From assembly GCA_020722005.1 (NCBI GenBank), contig DYLP01000011.1:1-64000 (forward strand): a DNA stretch of 64,000 bases, given 5' to 3'. Under the pieces are notes generated by a model that was not told where the DNA came from, made no database searches, and worked only from the letters and a program-made list of their open reading frames with translations. Origin of the DNA: Melioribacter roseus. Its GTDB lineage: Bacteria > Bacteroidota > Ignavibacteria > Ignavibacteriales > Melioribacteraceae. A program made the position numbers and the translations under genes. Below are positions 1 to 8,875 of this stretch, in pieces (position 1 is the first letter of the stretch; every line of letters starts with the position of its first letter).

Positions 1-179
1 TATCTTTTATCAATTTTTAATAAACTTAATCAATCTCTAATGACAATTTTGGGTTTATCTAAGACCGGAATTTATAGAGATACTTTTATATCCAGTTAAC
101 CGCTCCTAATCAGTTCCCCATTTGTAATCATAATATTTTAATCAGTCCCACTTTAAGAGATTTTATTGTTTAATAATTC

Positions 180-219
180 TTGTAATATAAAATTACAATT
201 GAGTAAATAGATTACTCAA
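180..219. promoter_or_regulatory. Two abutting inverted repeats, operator-like
   Basis: Two perfect inverted repeats lie end to end: TTGTAAT-N5-ATTACAA (180-198) and TTGAGTAA-N5-TTACTCAA (199-219). A weaker dyad, TTACT-N3-AGTAA, follows at 232-244. Equal 5-nt spacers and matching TTG outer ends suggest paired binding sites for a dimeric regulator, but no regulator is identifiable here. They sit about 60 bp before a decayed reading frame. Nothing else recognisable is seen in 1-277, which is AT-rich and has no convincing gene. Confidence 0.45.
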
Positions 220-277
220 ATCCATTTACAATTACTGGCAGTAAATACAATCAAAAACATAATAATGGAAAAATCTT

Positions 278-615
278 GTGAAACACATTTCTGTAATTCT
301 ACTTGTCGGATACATTTTCTTTTTTTTATCTTTTGAAGGCAAAGCGCAGACTAAACCGGTCAATATCGCTTTATTCAAGCCGGTTCAAATTTTCTCGGGG
401 AATAATTCTATCCAAGACCTTTGGATTAACTTTATATATGGCAATGGCTGGAGAGACTTGACTGGGGACTTGTAAACAGTGCCGGCACTGGCGGTTTTAC
501 AAGCGTACAAATGGGCTTTATCAATATTGATGAAGGAAATGTTGTCGGCTAACAAAGCGACGTAGTAAACCTTAACGATAATAACGTTAAAGGAATTCAA
601 ACTAAGATTGCTTAA
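278..615 (+). pseudogene. Decayed LA_2272-type surface-repeat protein
   Basis: The frame begins at a GTG and encodes a signal peptide (hydrophobic run, then KAQT) followed by NIALFKPVQIFSG, which resembles the start of exported LA_2272/LA_2273-type surface-repeat proteins. It stops after 65 codons at 475. One frame over, GLVNSAGTGGFTSVQMGFIN continues the typical repeat, hits a stop, and then QSDVVNLNDNNVKGIQ continues to a stop at 613-615. A frameshift plus an internal stop in an otherwise recognisable repeat indicates a broken gene. The family name rests on motif resemblance only. Confidence 0.55.
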
Positions 616-818
616 TCTAAGTGGTGACTCTTTTTAATAATTTCAAATTAGTTTAACTGTTTATGAATAAGAATTGCGTTTTTTTCTCCTGTCCCACAGA
701 TTTAAAAAGAAGGGTAAACAGTCACGACCTTCATTGAGTGAAAATTGGAAAAATTTCGCCTATAAAATAAAATTAGATTATCTTTGTATTGTAATTATCA
801 AAAAAGTAGAGGGGAAAA

Positions 819-1808
819 TTGGATTATTTAGCATCTGAAAAAAGATACGAAACTATGAAATACAACCGCTGTGGCAAGAGCGGATTGAAACTTCCTGCAA
901 TCTCATTAGGGTTATGGCATAACTTTGGCGGGGTTGACGTTTTTGAAAACGGCAGAGCAATTGTGCGCCGCGCATTTGACCTGGGCATTACACATTTTGA
1001 CCTTGCCAATAATTACGGACCGCCCCCTGGTTCCGCCGAAGAAAATTTTGGCACCATTCTGAAGAAAGATTTTAAACCCTATAGAGATGAACTTATTATA
1101 TCAACCAAAGCCGGCTGGGGAATGTGGCCTGGTCCTTACGGCGATTGGGGTTCGAAAAAATATTTAATTGCATCTTTGGACCAGAGCCTGAAAAGAATGG
1201 GTCTCGATTACGTGGACATCTTTTATCACCACCGTCCTGACCCGGAAACTCCTCTTGAAGAAACAATGAGCGCTCTCGACCAAATTCTAAGAAGTGGCAA
1301 AGCTTTATATGTGGGCATTTCCCAGTATAAACCCGAAGAAACTAAAAAGGCAGTCGAAGTTTTGAAACAAATGGGGCATCATCTTCTAATTCACCAACCT
1401 CGTTACAACATGTTCGATAGATGGATTGAAGATGGATTAACCGATGTGCTGGAAAATGAAGGAGCAGGAGCAATTGTCTTTTCGCCTCTGGCACAAGGGC
1501 TGCTTACAGATAAATATTTGAATGGAATCCCGGAAGGCTCGCGCGCTTCGAAACCATGGGGCTTTTTGAAACCGGAGGGTATTACACAGGATAAACTGTC
1601 AAAAGTCAAAAAGTTGAACGAACTTGCTGCACGTAGGAATCAATCGTTAGCTCAGATGGCAATTGCATGGTTGCTTCGTAAACCAGTCATAACTTCAGCT
1701 CTAATTGGTGCCAGCAAGGTCGAACAGATTGAAGACGCAGTTAAAACTCTGGATAATCTTAATTTTAACGATGACGAACTTAAAGAAATAGAATCAATTT
1801 TGTCTTAA
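819..1808 (+). CDS. Aldo/keto reductase, YghZ-like
   Basis: NAD(P)H-dependent oxidoreductase of the aldo/keto reductase superfamily, closest in character to the YghZ / L-glyceraldehyde-3-phosphate reductase subgroup. The core opens with MKYNRCGKSGLKLPAISLGL and has FDLANNYGPPPGSAEENFG (Asp and Tyr of the active site), the catalytic-Lys segment ISTKAGWGMWPGPYGDWGSKKY and a C-terminal cofactor region with IGASKVEQI. At 329 residues it matches the family. The track start is a TTG just after a GAGGGG Shine-Dalgarno-like run. An in-frame ATG at 855 coincides with the family's usual first residues and is the alternative. TATCTTTG at 779-786 resembles a Bacteroidota -7 box. The physiological substrate is unknown. 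Confidence 0.85.
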   Translation: MDYLASEKRYETMKYNRCGKSGLKLPAISLGLWHNFGGVDVFENGRAIVRRAFDLGITHFDLANNYGPPPGSAEENFGTILKKDFKPYRDELIISTKAGWGMWPGPYGDWGSKKYLIASLDQSLKRMGLDYVDIFYHHRPDPETPLEETMSALDQILRSGKALYVGISQYKPEETKKAVEVLKQMGHHLLIHQPRYNMFDRWIEDGLTDVLENEGAGAIVFSPLAQGLLTDKYLNGIPEGSRASKPWGFLKPEGITQDKLSKVKKLNELAARRNQSLAQMAIAWLLRKPVITSALIGASKVEQIEDAVKTLDNLNFNDDELKEIESILS

Positions 1809-1839
1809 TAAATTTCACAAAAGAAAAGGAAAAATAATC

Positions 1840-2304
1840 ATGAAAGGAGATCCAAAATTAATCGATGTATTAAACAATTTACTGGCAGACGAGTTAACTG
1901 CCATCAGTCAGTATATGGTTCACTCCGAAATGTGCGAACAATGGGGCTATAGCAAATTACACGAAGCAATTGAAAAACAGGCAATCGACGAAATGCATCA
2001 CGCAGAATGGCTTATTCAAAGAATTCTGTTCCTTGAAGGTACACCGATGGTTGACAAATTAAAAAAAATGAGCATCGGCAAATCGGTACCCGATTTTATC
2101 AACAACGACCAGGAAGCAGAAGCCGATGCAATCAAAGCTTATAACGATGCTATTGCGCTCGCTCGAAAGTTGGGCGACGAATCGACTGCAGAATTGTTGA
2201 CTAAAATTCTCAAGATGGAAGAAGGACACGTCGAATGGGCCGAAAAACAACGCATCCAAATTGAACAAATGGACCTCGACGGCTATCTTTCAAATCAGGT
2301 TTAA
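1840..2304 (+). CDS. Bacterioferritin
   Basis: Iron-storage and detoxifying protein of the bacterioferritin family, expected to form a 24-subunit cage that oxidises Fe(II) at a di-iron site. The sequence opens MKGDPKLIDVLNNLLADEL, almost the canonical Bfr start. Di-iron ligands are visible at E18, E51 and H54 and in the EEGHVEW segment near the C-terminus. M52 in IDEMHHAE aligns with the methionine that binds haem between subunits in classical bacterioferritins, so haem binding is likely retained. The length of 154 residues is normal. It lies 31 bp after the aldo/keto reductase on the same strand and could be cotranscribed. Confidence 0.93.
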   Translation: MKGDPKLIDVLNNLLADELTAISQYMVHSEMCEQWGYSKLHEAIEKQAIDEMHHAEWLIQRILFLEGTPMVDKLKKMSIGKSVPDFINNDQEAEADAIKAYNDAIALARKLGDESTAELLTKILKMEEGHVEWAEKQRIQIEQMDLDGYLSNQV

Positions 2305-2342
2305 AACTGAAATTATTCGGCAAAATCGGAACGTCTGAAAAA

Positions 2343-2410
2343 TTAACCGCTGAGTTCGCATCGAAATGTATAGAATTTCCTTTATAGTACTTTGCGATCT
2401 TGGCGGTTAA
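2343..2410. repeat. Imperfect palindromic intergenic element
   Basis: TTAACCGCTGAGTTCGCA (2343-2360) pairs imperfectly with the reverse complement of TGCGATCTTGGCGGTTAA (2393-2410), about 15 of 18 positions. It could fold as a hairpin with a loop of roughly 30 nt. The ACTTTGCG...GCGGTTAA wording recurs in modified form at 3163-3200. This looks like a dispersed intergenic repeat between bfr and the NUDIX gene rather than a terminator, since no T run follows. Confidence 0.5.
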
Positions 2411-2521
2411 TAATATTATAATAGATTATGAAGCAAATAAATAATTTGTTTGCTAAATCGTTGAAGATTCACAAAGCATATGCTAAGCAAACACGTAGTA
2501 TTAACCTAAGAAGAGGAACGA

Positions 2522-3058
2522 ATGAATTTCAAAGTAATAAAAAGCAATATGGTCTTTGAAGGGAAAGTATTCAGCGTAAAAGTTGATGATATTAAATATA
2601 ATGGCAGTGGCAATCTGGCCACGCGCCAGGTAGCTGTTCACCCTGGAGGAGCCGTCGTTATTCCTCTGAAATCGGACGGAAAGATAATTTTTGTAAAGCA
2701 ATTCAGATACCCGCACCTAGAATTTGTTATAGAATTGCCCGCCGGAAAACTCGACAAAGGTGAAGACCCGGAAAAGTGCGCCATTAGAGAACTCAAAGAA
2801 GAAACAGGCTTCTCGTCGGAAAAAATAGTTAAGTTAGGTAAGATTTATACAACCCCGGGTTTCTGCAATGAAGTGCTTCATATTTACCTTGCAGAAAAAT
2901 TGACTGAAGGAGAACACGCACGCGAAGAAGGCGAAGAAGACATGGAACTGCTTGAAATGACTCTCGAAGAAGCTGAAGCAAAGATTCGGAATGGTGAAAT
3001 AGTAGACGCTAAAACAATAAGCGGACTGATGATGTTCAAACTTTATTATCGGGATTAG
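2522..3058 (+). CDS. NUDIX hydrolase, ADP-ribose pyrophosphatase-like
   Basis: Cytosolic NUDIX hydrolase likely to cleave ADP-ribose or a related nucleoside diphosphate sugar. The Nudix box is intact: GKLDKGEDPEKCAIRELKEETGF fits G-x5-E-x7-REU-x-EE-x-GU. It is preceded by the VIELPAGKL segment typical of the ADP-ribose pyrophosphatase (NudF) branch and followed by YTTPGFCNEVLHIYLAE, another hallmark of that branch. The length of 178 residues is normal. GAAGAGG sits just ahead of the ATG. The gene stands alone between two repeat-bearing spacers. The exact substrate cannot be fixed from sequence. Confidence 0.85.
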   Translation: MNFKVIKSNMVFEGKVFSVKVDDIKYNGSGNLATRQVAVHPGGAVVIPLKSDGKIIFVKQFRYPHLEFVIELPAGKLDKGEDPEKCAIRELKEETGFSSEKIVKLGKIYTTPGFCNEVLHIYLAEKLTEGEHAREEGEEDMELLEMTLEEAEAKIRNGEIVDAKTISGLMMFKLYYRD

Positions 3059-3162
3059 TAAATTTGTTTTTCCCCTGTCGGTAGGCAGATTCTTCTTTGT
3101 GGTTTTCTGCGTGAGGACGTTATTCATTTACGATAAGAATGTCGAGAAGGGCGGTAAGTATT

Positions 3163-3200
3163 AAAATCTTAGCGTTCTTTGCGTGCTTTGCGGTTTCAAT
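3163..3200. repeat. Copy of TTTGCG/GCGGTT intergenic repeat wording
   Basis: AGCGTTCTTTGCGTGCTTTGCGGTTTCA within this stretch echoes the element at 2343-2410. Neighbouring text (TTCTTTGTGGTTTTCTGCGTGAGG before, GATCGCAGAGAAGAGCG after) looks like further degraded pieces of the same repeat. There is no protein-coding evidence. The whole spacer 3059-3522 (464 bp) between the convergent NUDIX and murI genes holds only these repeat fragments and the G-poor tract listed next. Confidence 0.4.
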
Positions 3201-3340
3201 ATAATTTAATCGAAAAGATCGCAGAGAAGAGCGAAGACTTGTGAGAATTATTTGCTAAGACAAAAAAGCAAGAGTTACTTTTTGTATATTTATTAAATTG
3301 GAAGCCATTAAAAGCTTTAATAATTTGTAATTGTCAATCG

Positions 3341-3470
3341 ACTATCAAACCCTCAACCACACAATAACGAACATCCTAACTCCCGCACCAAGAACTACCA
3401 AACCCCAGCACTACGAACCCCAAAACTTCCGCACACAAATCCCTGATCCCTAACTCCTGATCACTAAACA
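3341..3470. repeat. G-poor, partly heptameric low-complexity tract
   Basis: About 130 nt with only about 8 G on the plus strand and many C. Part of it shows a 7-nt period: AATCCCT GATCCCT AACTCCT GATCACT. On the minus strand this reads as AGGGATT/AGGGATC/AGGAGTT-like heptads, similar in style to degenerate heptameric intergenic repeats known in other bacteria. No open reading frame is supported. It lies at the 3' side of murI. Confidence 0.45.
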
Positions 3471-3522
3471 TTATTAACAACGAATGCTGAACTTAAAAAC
3501 CTACAACTAAACACCATACCAT

Positions 3523-4350
3523 TCACTCGTTGGTCAATTCTTCCAGTTCAACTTTGTTGATATTCTTAATTTTCTTTCCCAGGAAACGTTCTGCTATCGC
3601 TTTGAACTTTGCAGGAAGGTCGCTAACGTAGTATTCGTGTTGACCTTCGTGCACGGAATTGTTGCGAAGTTGTCTGCCGTTAAGATAGTCTTCTACTATC
3701 TTTACCGCAGGTGTGCCTGAGTCGATTAATCTTACTTTTTTACCTATTACTTTCTGAATAGTATCTCTCAGGAGAGGATAGTGAGTGCATCCCAATATGA
3801 GAGTGTCGATATTTTTTTCTTTTAATTCTGTTAGATATTCTCTGGCAATTAATTCGACTGCTTTATGATTCGTCATACCTTCCTCGACGAGCGGTACGAA
3901 TAGAGGACAGGCTTTCTCATACACTTGAACTTTAGGGTCAAGTTTTTTTAATTGTTTCGAATAAGCTTTGTTGTTAATTGTAGCATATGTGCCGATAACT
4001 CCTATTTTGCGATTTTGGGATTCTGCCAGTGCCATTTGCGAGCCCGGCTCAATCATTCCGATTACAGGAACCGTAAGGACTTTACGTAATTCATTGAGAG
4101 CCACCGACGAAGCAGTATTACAAGCCACAACAAGTAGCTTAATGTTTTTTTTAAGGAGAAAATTTGCCGCCTGAATCGAATATTCAATTATGGTATCATT
4201 GGATTTATTTCCCCAGGGCACTCTAGCAGTATCTCCAAAATAAACTATGTTTTCATTCGGCATCAGATTGGTAACTGCTCTTACAACCGTAAGACCTCCA
4301 ATACCCGAATCGAAAAATCCGATCGGGTTTGTTCTGTTCATAAAATTCAA
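3523..4350 (-). CDS. murI: Glutamate racemase
   Basis: Cofactor-independent racemase making D-glutamate for peptidoglycan. Diagnostic elements are GFFDSGIGGLTVV near the N-terminus, VVACNTASS carrying the first catalytic cysteine with its Asn-Thr, and ILGCTHYPLL carrying the second cysteine with Thr-His. The length of 275 residues is normal. The start codon lies 8 nt after the glnD stop on the same strand, so the two are probably cotranscribed. The family is clear and no key residue is missing. Confidence 0.96.
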   Translation of the reverse strand: MNFMNRTNPIGFFDSGIGGLTVVRAVTNLMPNENIVYFGDTARVPWGNKSNDTIIEYSIQAANFLLKKNIKLLVVACNTASSVALNELRKVLTVPVIGMIEPGSQMALAESQNRKIGVIGTYATINNKAYSKQLKKLDPKVQVYEKACPLFVPLVEEGMTNHKAVELIAREYLTELKEKNIDTLILGCTHYPLLRDTIQKVIGKKVRLIDSGTPAVKIVEDYLNGRQLRNNSVHEGQHEYYVSDLPAKFKAIAERFLGKKIKNINKVELEELTNE

Positions 4351-4358
4351 TTTACCTC

Positions 4359-6917
4359 CTATAACATTTCTTCGATTGTTTCAGTTAGTTGCTGAATGAT
4401 AAGTTCGTAATCGTTAGTAGATACTTTGCGTTTATGCCTGTCGAGTATATAAAACGAGTCGACTATATCATCAGCCTTTGTGTTAATCTTTGCAAAGTAA
4501 ATCGACAGACCGAGCTCGTTCATTTTACGTGTAATCTGATACAATAGACCAAGCCTGTCGGGCGAAAATACATCTATGATAGTAAATCGGTCGTGCTTTT
4601 CAAAAACAATTTTTACTTTACCTTTGCGTTTGAAAAGTTTGTTTTCGAGACGCCACCATTTGGATTTAATACGACTGAATTCCTTTGTTATCTGGAGTTC
4701 ATTCAAAGCGGCTAAAATCAGGTCCGATTTTATCTTTTCATAGCGTGATTTTTCGACGGCTTCATTTGTTCTGAAATCCGTCACATTAAAATTATCGATT
4801 ACAATTCCATCTTTACGGGTAAATATTTTCGCATCGTGGATATTAAGGTCATTGATCGACAATGCACCGCAAAGTCTCGAAAGGAGGGCATCGGAATCAC
4901 GTGTAATTACGGTAATTGATGTATAACCCGTCTCTTCTTTGAAGAACACTGAAGCCATCGAACCTTTTTCGATCTCTTTAATGTGCTGATTAATTTCTTC
5001 TGCCGAATAAAATTGTAAATAACCCAGATCGTCAATCGATTCGATATGCTCTTTTACTGTCTTGTCTAAAAAGACCTCAGATTGCTCCATTATTTCGAGC
5101 ATACTCGAAGCTAACAATTCTTCGCCTGTAATTCTTTCTTCGAGCATTCGCTTGGTTTTATGGTAAAGTTCATATAACAGTTCGCTTTTCCACTGTGTCC
5201 AAACAACGGGAGAAACCGCTGATAGATCGGCATATGTAAGAAGATATAAAAGATCGAGCAGCTCAGTATCGGGGAATAAATCAGAAAATAAATTCAACGT
5301 TGTCGGGTCGTTTAAATTTCTTCTGAAAGCAACCTGTTCCATAGTAAGATGGTGTCGAACGAGAAACTGAACCTTTTGAATTTCTTCCGTACTATATCCG
5401 AGTCGTTCCATAACAGAACTGGCTATCTCAGCACCGATGATTTCATGTCCTGAAATTGTAATTGGTTTTGCTATGTCGTGAAATAGGACGGACAGATATA
5501 AAATGTCTTTGTTTTTTATACTCAGGAAAAGACGACCGAGTATATTCGATTCGTATTTTAGATTTTCCAGATTTGTCAATGCAATTAATGTATGTTCGTC
5601 TGCGGTATAGCAGTGATATACACCCGGTTGAAAGAAATTCACCAATTCGCCGAATTCAGGCAGGAACGAAGCCAGAACCCCGAGTTCATTCATTACATTC
5701 AGGGTTTTACTTACATTTTTGGGTAACCGGAGAATTTCCCTGAAAAACACAGAAGATTGGTGCTCGGTATCTTTCGATTCCTCCAGATCGATAACCGCTT
5801 CGATAATTTTGGAACGGAGTACATCGTCGAAACGAGCATCGTGTAGACCTCTATAATAAAATGCTCGGAGTATTACAGACATCGTAAGTTCTATGTCGCT
5901 GGCGAGATAAATTATATTGCCCTTCATTGTAAAATCTTCGTCGAGCGGAATGGAAAGATAATCTGAAATCGGTTTGGACATCTCGTCTTCAAAACGCTTG
6001 GACATTGTTATGGTAAAACGTTTGATTATAATAGACGAATTGAAATAGTGGCGCATATACTCTTTCCAGTTGCTTTCGGTGTAACCATGTCGGAGAGCAA
6101 TTTTTTCCTGATCGCTAAATTCAAGCCAGTCGTTTTTATGACCGGAGATTAGATGAAGGTGATTCCTTGTGTTTAATATGAACCTGTAACTTTCAAACAA
6201 TCTCCTGGCTGCTTTTGGAATTATTATTTTATCTTTTTTCAGATGTTCGAGAAAGACCTCTGTGTGTGTAATTTCTTTCTGTGTATCGATTATTATATCA
6301 TTCTTGAGTGAATAAATCCATTGCAAAACCTGCAGGTCCCTCAGACCACCTGCTGTATATTTCACATTCGGTTCGAGTACCTTTGCGGAAGAACCATACT
6401 TTTGATATCTGAGATTTATATCAACGAAATATTCATTTATCAGATTCTTTTTTGTTTCCTGCTTGAGGGAACTCAAGACTTTTTTATTCCATTCTTTATA
6501 TACATCTTCATTGCCGCATATAAAACGAGTCTCGAAAAATTGTGTAAACGCATGGAGATCTTCTTTTAGAAATTTATTTATGTCAGAATAATCCCTGACC
6601 GTATGAGAAACTTCGATGCCGGTATCCCATAGGATTGTTACACACTGTTTTATGGTATTGTCATTGCGGGGTACTTTGTCGTAGATAAACATAATATCGA
6701 TATCGGAATATGGAGAAAGTTCGCGTCTTGCAAAACTACCGACCGATGCAATTGCGCAATCAAGTTTGATGTCTTTCAGCGTTCTAAGAATAAACTCTTC
6801 GACGAGGACGCTCCATCGAATCGAAAATTGAAAAGCATCTTTCAAAAGATCATCATCGTTGAAAAGTAGGTCCCGTTCCGCAATAAATGTTTCTTTTAAT
6901 TTGAGTGCTTTGTTCAT
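4359..6917 (-). CDS. glnD: PII uridylyltransferase / uridylyl-removing enzyme
   Basis: Bifunctional nitrogen sensor that uridylylates PII proteins and removes the group according to glutamine level. The nucleotidyltransferase motif is at the N-terminus (GSFARRELSPYSDIDIMFIY, with G60-S61 and the metal-binding D72 and D74). It is followed by the GlnD linker, an HD phosphohydrolase domain (VLFHDIAKP) and two C-terminal ACT domains (around TSITVITRDSDALLSRL and FTIIDVFSPDRLGLLYQIT). At 852 residues it is slightly shorter than the enterobacterial enzyme, but all domains are present. It sits between the lyase gene (74 bp upstream) and murI. No glnB or amtB gene is in this window. Confidence 0.93.
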   Translation of the reverse strand: MNKALKLKETFIAERDLLFNDDDLLKDAFQFSIRWSVLVEEFILRTLKDIKLDCAIASVGSFARRELSPYSDIDIMFIYDKVPRNDNTIKQCVTILWDTGIEVSHTVRDYSDINKFLKEDLHAFTQFFETRFICGNEDVYKEWNKKVLSSLKQETKKNLINEYFVDINLRYQKYGSSAKVLEPNVKYTAGGLRDLQVLQWIYSLKNDIIIDTQKEITHTEVFLEHLKKDKIIIPKAARRLFESYRFILNTRNHLHLISGHKNDWLEFSDQEKIALRHGYTESNWKEYMRHYFNSSIIIKRFTITMSKRFEDEMSKPISDYLSIPLDEDFTMKGNIIYLASDIELTMSVILRAFYYRGLHDARFDDVLRSKIIEAVIDLEESKDTEHQSSVFFREILRLPKNVSKTLNVMNELGVLASFLPEFGELVNFFQPGVYHCYTADEHTLIALTNLENLKYESNILGRLFLSIKNKDILYLSVLFHDIAKPITISGHEIIGAEIASSVMERLGYSTEEIQKVQFLVRHHLTMEQVAFRRNLNDPTTLNLFSDLFPDTELLDLLYLLTYADLSAVSPVVWTQWKSELLYELYHKTKRMLEERITGEELLASSMLEIMEQSEVFLDKTVKEHIESIDDLGYLQFYSAEEINQHIKEIEKGSMASVFFKEETGYTSITVITRDSDALLSRLCGALSINDLNIHDAKIFTRKDGIVIDNFNVTDFRTNEAVEKSRYEKIKSDLILAALNELQITKEFSRIKSKWWRLENKLFKRKGKVKIVFEKHDRFTIIDVFSPDRLGLLYQITRKMNELGLSIYFAKINTKADDIVDSFYILDRHKRKVSTNDYELIIQQLTETIEEML

Positions 6918-6991
6918 ATTTAAATAATCGGGACTGACAGTCCTACGGATTAACTTTTGCCAGTCCCGTAAACACCTTTTGAAAAATGACC

Positions 6992-8380
6992 TTACAATTT
7001 TACAAATTTTGCCTGGAAGAATCTCAAATATTTTGGCTCGTAGACCATTTTTAATCCTTTTATTTTCTTTCTGTCCTGATAAACCTGAGCAATCGATTCA
7101 ACTGTAACGTCGATGTGAGATTGAGTATAGACCCGTCGAGGGAAAGTTAAACGAACCAATTCGAGTTTGGGATAACGGTTCTCGCCTGTTTTGGGATCTC
7201 TGCCTGCAGAAACAATGCCGCGTTCCATTCCTCTTACGCCACTGTCAATATAAATTTCGGCGGCTAAGGATTGTGCGGGGAGTAAATCCTGTTTGAGATG
7301 AGGCAAGAATTTTTTTGCGTCCAGGAAAATTGCATGACCTCCAAAGGGATATACAAGGGGGATTCCATATTTTTCGAGTTGCTTACCGCAGTATTCCACT
7401 TGTCCAACGCGCGAACTTATATTTTCAAATTTTACCATTTCTTCAATTCCTCGTGCCATTGCTTCCATATCCCTGCCTGCCAGTCCCCCGTAAGTATGAA
7501 GACCTTCATAGACTACGACCATATTGCGTGCTTCTTCGTAAACTTTTTTATCGCGTGTGGCTAAAAATCCACCGATGTTTACCATCAAATCTTTTTTTGC
7601 GCTAACCCAGATGCCGTCGAAATAGCTGCACATTTCTTTTAAAATATGTTCGATCGATTTTTTTTCGTAACCCTTCTCTCGCACTTTAATAAAATATGCA
7701 TTCTCGGTAGCGCGGGTTGCATCGAACCATAATTTTATTCCGTGTTTCTTGGCAATCTTGTGCACCTCCTTAAGATTTTGGATCGAGAAAGGTTGACCGC
7801 CTGCCATATTAACCGGTCCTGCCATACTGATATATGGAATTTTTTTTGAGCCGACTTTTTTAATCAAATCCTCGAGTTTGTCTGTATCGATATTGCCTTT
7901 GAAAGGATGTTTGTTTTGCGGTTTGTGGGCTTCGTCGATAATCACATCTACGAAAGTACCGCCGGCAAGTTCCTGATGTAAGCGTGTAGTAGTAAAGTAC
8001 ATATTGCCGGGGATATAGTCGCCGGGCTTAATCATAATTTTTGAAATAATATGTTCGGCAGCTCTGCCCTGGTGAGTAGGAACAAAGTAGGGCATACCAT
8101 AATATTTCTTGATATTGTCCCAGAGGTAGTAAAAATTTCTGCTACCGGCATAAGCTTCGTCGCCCATCATTAATCCCGCCCATTGGTAGTCGCTCATTGC
8201 ATTTGTACCGCTGTCGGTAAGCAGGTCGATGTAAACGTCTTCAGATTTGAGAAGGAAGGTATTGTAACCGGCTTCTTTGGCGCACTTTTCACGGTATTCG
8301 CGCGTAGTCATTTTAATGGGTTCAACCATTTTGATTTTGAATGGTTCAGCCCAGCTTCTTTTAATATTCCGTTTTGCCAT
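6992..8380 (-). CDS. tpl: Tyrosine phenol-lyase-like PLP lyase
   Basis: PLP enzyme of the beta-eliminating lyase family (tyrosine phenol-lyase / tryptophanase), releasing pyruvate and ammonia from an aromatic amino acid. DLLTDSGTNAMSD, PTHQGRAAE and the PLP-lysine segment SAKKD (K263) are present. Three positions that separate the two enzymes all read as tyrosine phenol-lyase. T130 in MYFTTTR aligns with TPL Thr124 (Asp in tryptophanase). R387 in GMERG aligns with TPL Arg381 (Ile/Val in tryptophanase). F454 in LRFF aligns with TPL Phe448 (His in tryptophanase). The 6-residue offset is constant across the alignment. The alignment is from memory, so specificity is inferred. It lies 61 bp downstream of queF and would probably be auto-annotated as tryptophanase. 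Confidence 0.8.
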   Translation of the reverse strand: MAKRNIKRSWAEPFKIKMVEPIKMTTREYREKCAKEAGYNTFLLKSEDVYIDLLTDSGTNAMSDYQWAGLMMGDEAYAGSRNFYYLWDNIKKYYGMPYFVPTHQGRAAEHIISKIMIKPGDYIPGNMYFTTTRLHQELAGGTFVDVIIDEAHKPQNKHPFKGNIDTDKLEDLIKKVGSKKIPYISMAGPVNMAGGQPFSIQNLKEVHKIAKKHGIKLWFDATRATENAYFIKVREKGYEKKSIEHILKEMCSYFDGIWVSAKKDLMVNIGGFLATRDKKVYEEARNMVVVYEGLHTYGGLAGRDMEAMARGIEEMVKFENISSRVGQVEYCGKQLEKYGIPLVYPFGGHAIFLDAKKFLPHLKQDLLPAQSLAAEIYIDSGVRGMERGIVSAGRDPKTGENRYPKLELVRLTFPRRVYTQSHIDVTVESIAQVYQDRKKIKGLKMVYEPKYLRFFQAKFVKL

Positions 8381-8441
8381 TGTGTGACCTCACGTTTTGT
8401 GATCAGATTTGCGATCGGTAATTAATTCTAATAGCTTTTGG

Positions 8442-8798
8442 CTATTGTCCTTTCTGATATTCTGCAATAATATCAGAATGAATTCCGCCGCGTGTATTAA
8501 ACTTTGCCGTTAATTTCATTTTACGGGGTTGAAGTACCTCCACAAGGTCGTTCAAGATTCTGTTTGTGACAGCTTCAAAATAGATGCCATCGTTACGGAA
8601 CGATTGGAGATAGAACTTGTAAGATTTCAACTCAACGCAAAGCTTGTCGGGTATATATTCTAAAATTATAGTCGCAAAATCGGGCTGACCGGTTTTGGGA
8701 CAAAGTGATGTAAATTCAGGGGCTGTATGAATAATTACATAATCTCTTTCCGGATTGGGATTCGGAAATGTCTCGAGTATTTTTTGCTTTTCGTTCAT
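8442..8798 (-). CDS. queF: NADPH-dependent 7-cyano-7-deazaguanine reductase
   Basis: Converts preQ0 to preQ1 in queuosine biosynthesis. The catalytic cysteine is in [13 protein letters not shown] and the substrate-binding glutamate in [16 protein letters not shown], the QueF signature. With 118 residues it belongs to the short, unimodular type. It lies on the same strand as queC, which makes preQ0, about 270 bp downstream of it, so two consecutive pathway steps are encoded together. It is intact. Confidence 0.95.
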   Translation of the reverse strand: MNEKQKILETFPNPNPERDYVIIHTAPEFTSLCPKTGQPDFATIILEYIPDKLCVELKSYKFYLQSFRNDGIYFEAVTNRILNDLVEVLQPRKMKLTAKFNTRGGIHSDIIAEYQKGQ

Positions 8799-8875
8799 AA
8801 ATTAATCTCTGCTTTACTTTGCTTAAAATTATTTTTGCCGGTTAAATTTTCTGATTTACAAAATGAATTAGTCAA

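Noticed and set aside
385-600. 71-codon minus-strand ORF over the decayed gene
   Set aside because: The plus strand carries the recognisable surface-repeat protein text; the minus frame is a shadow.
6992-8380. Annotation as tryptophanase
   Set aside because: Overall similarity allows it, but the three specificity positions read as tyrosine phenol-lyase.
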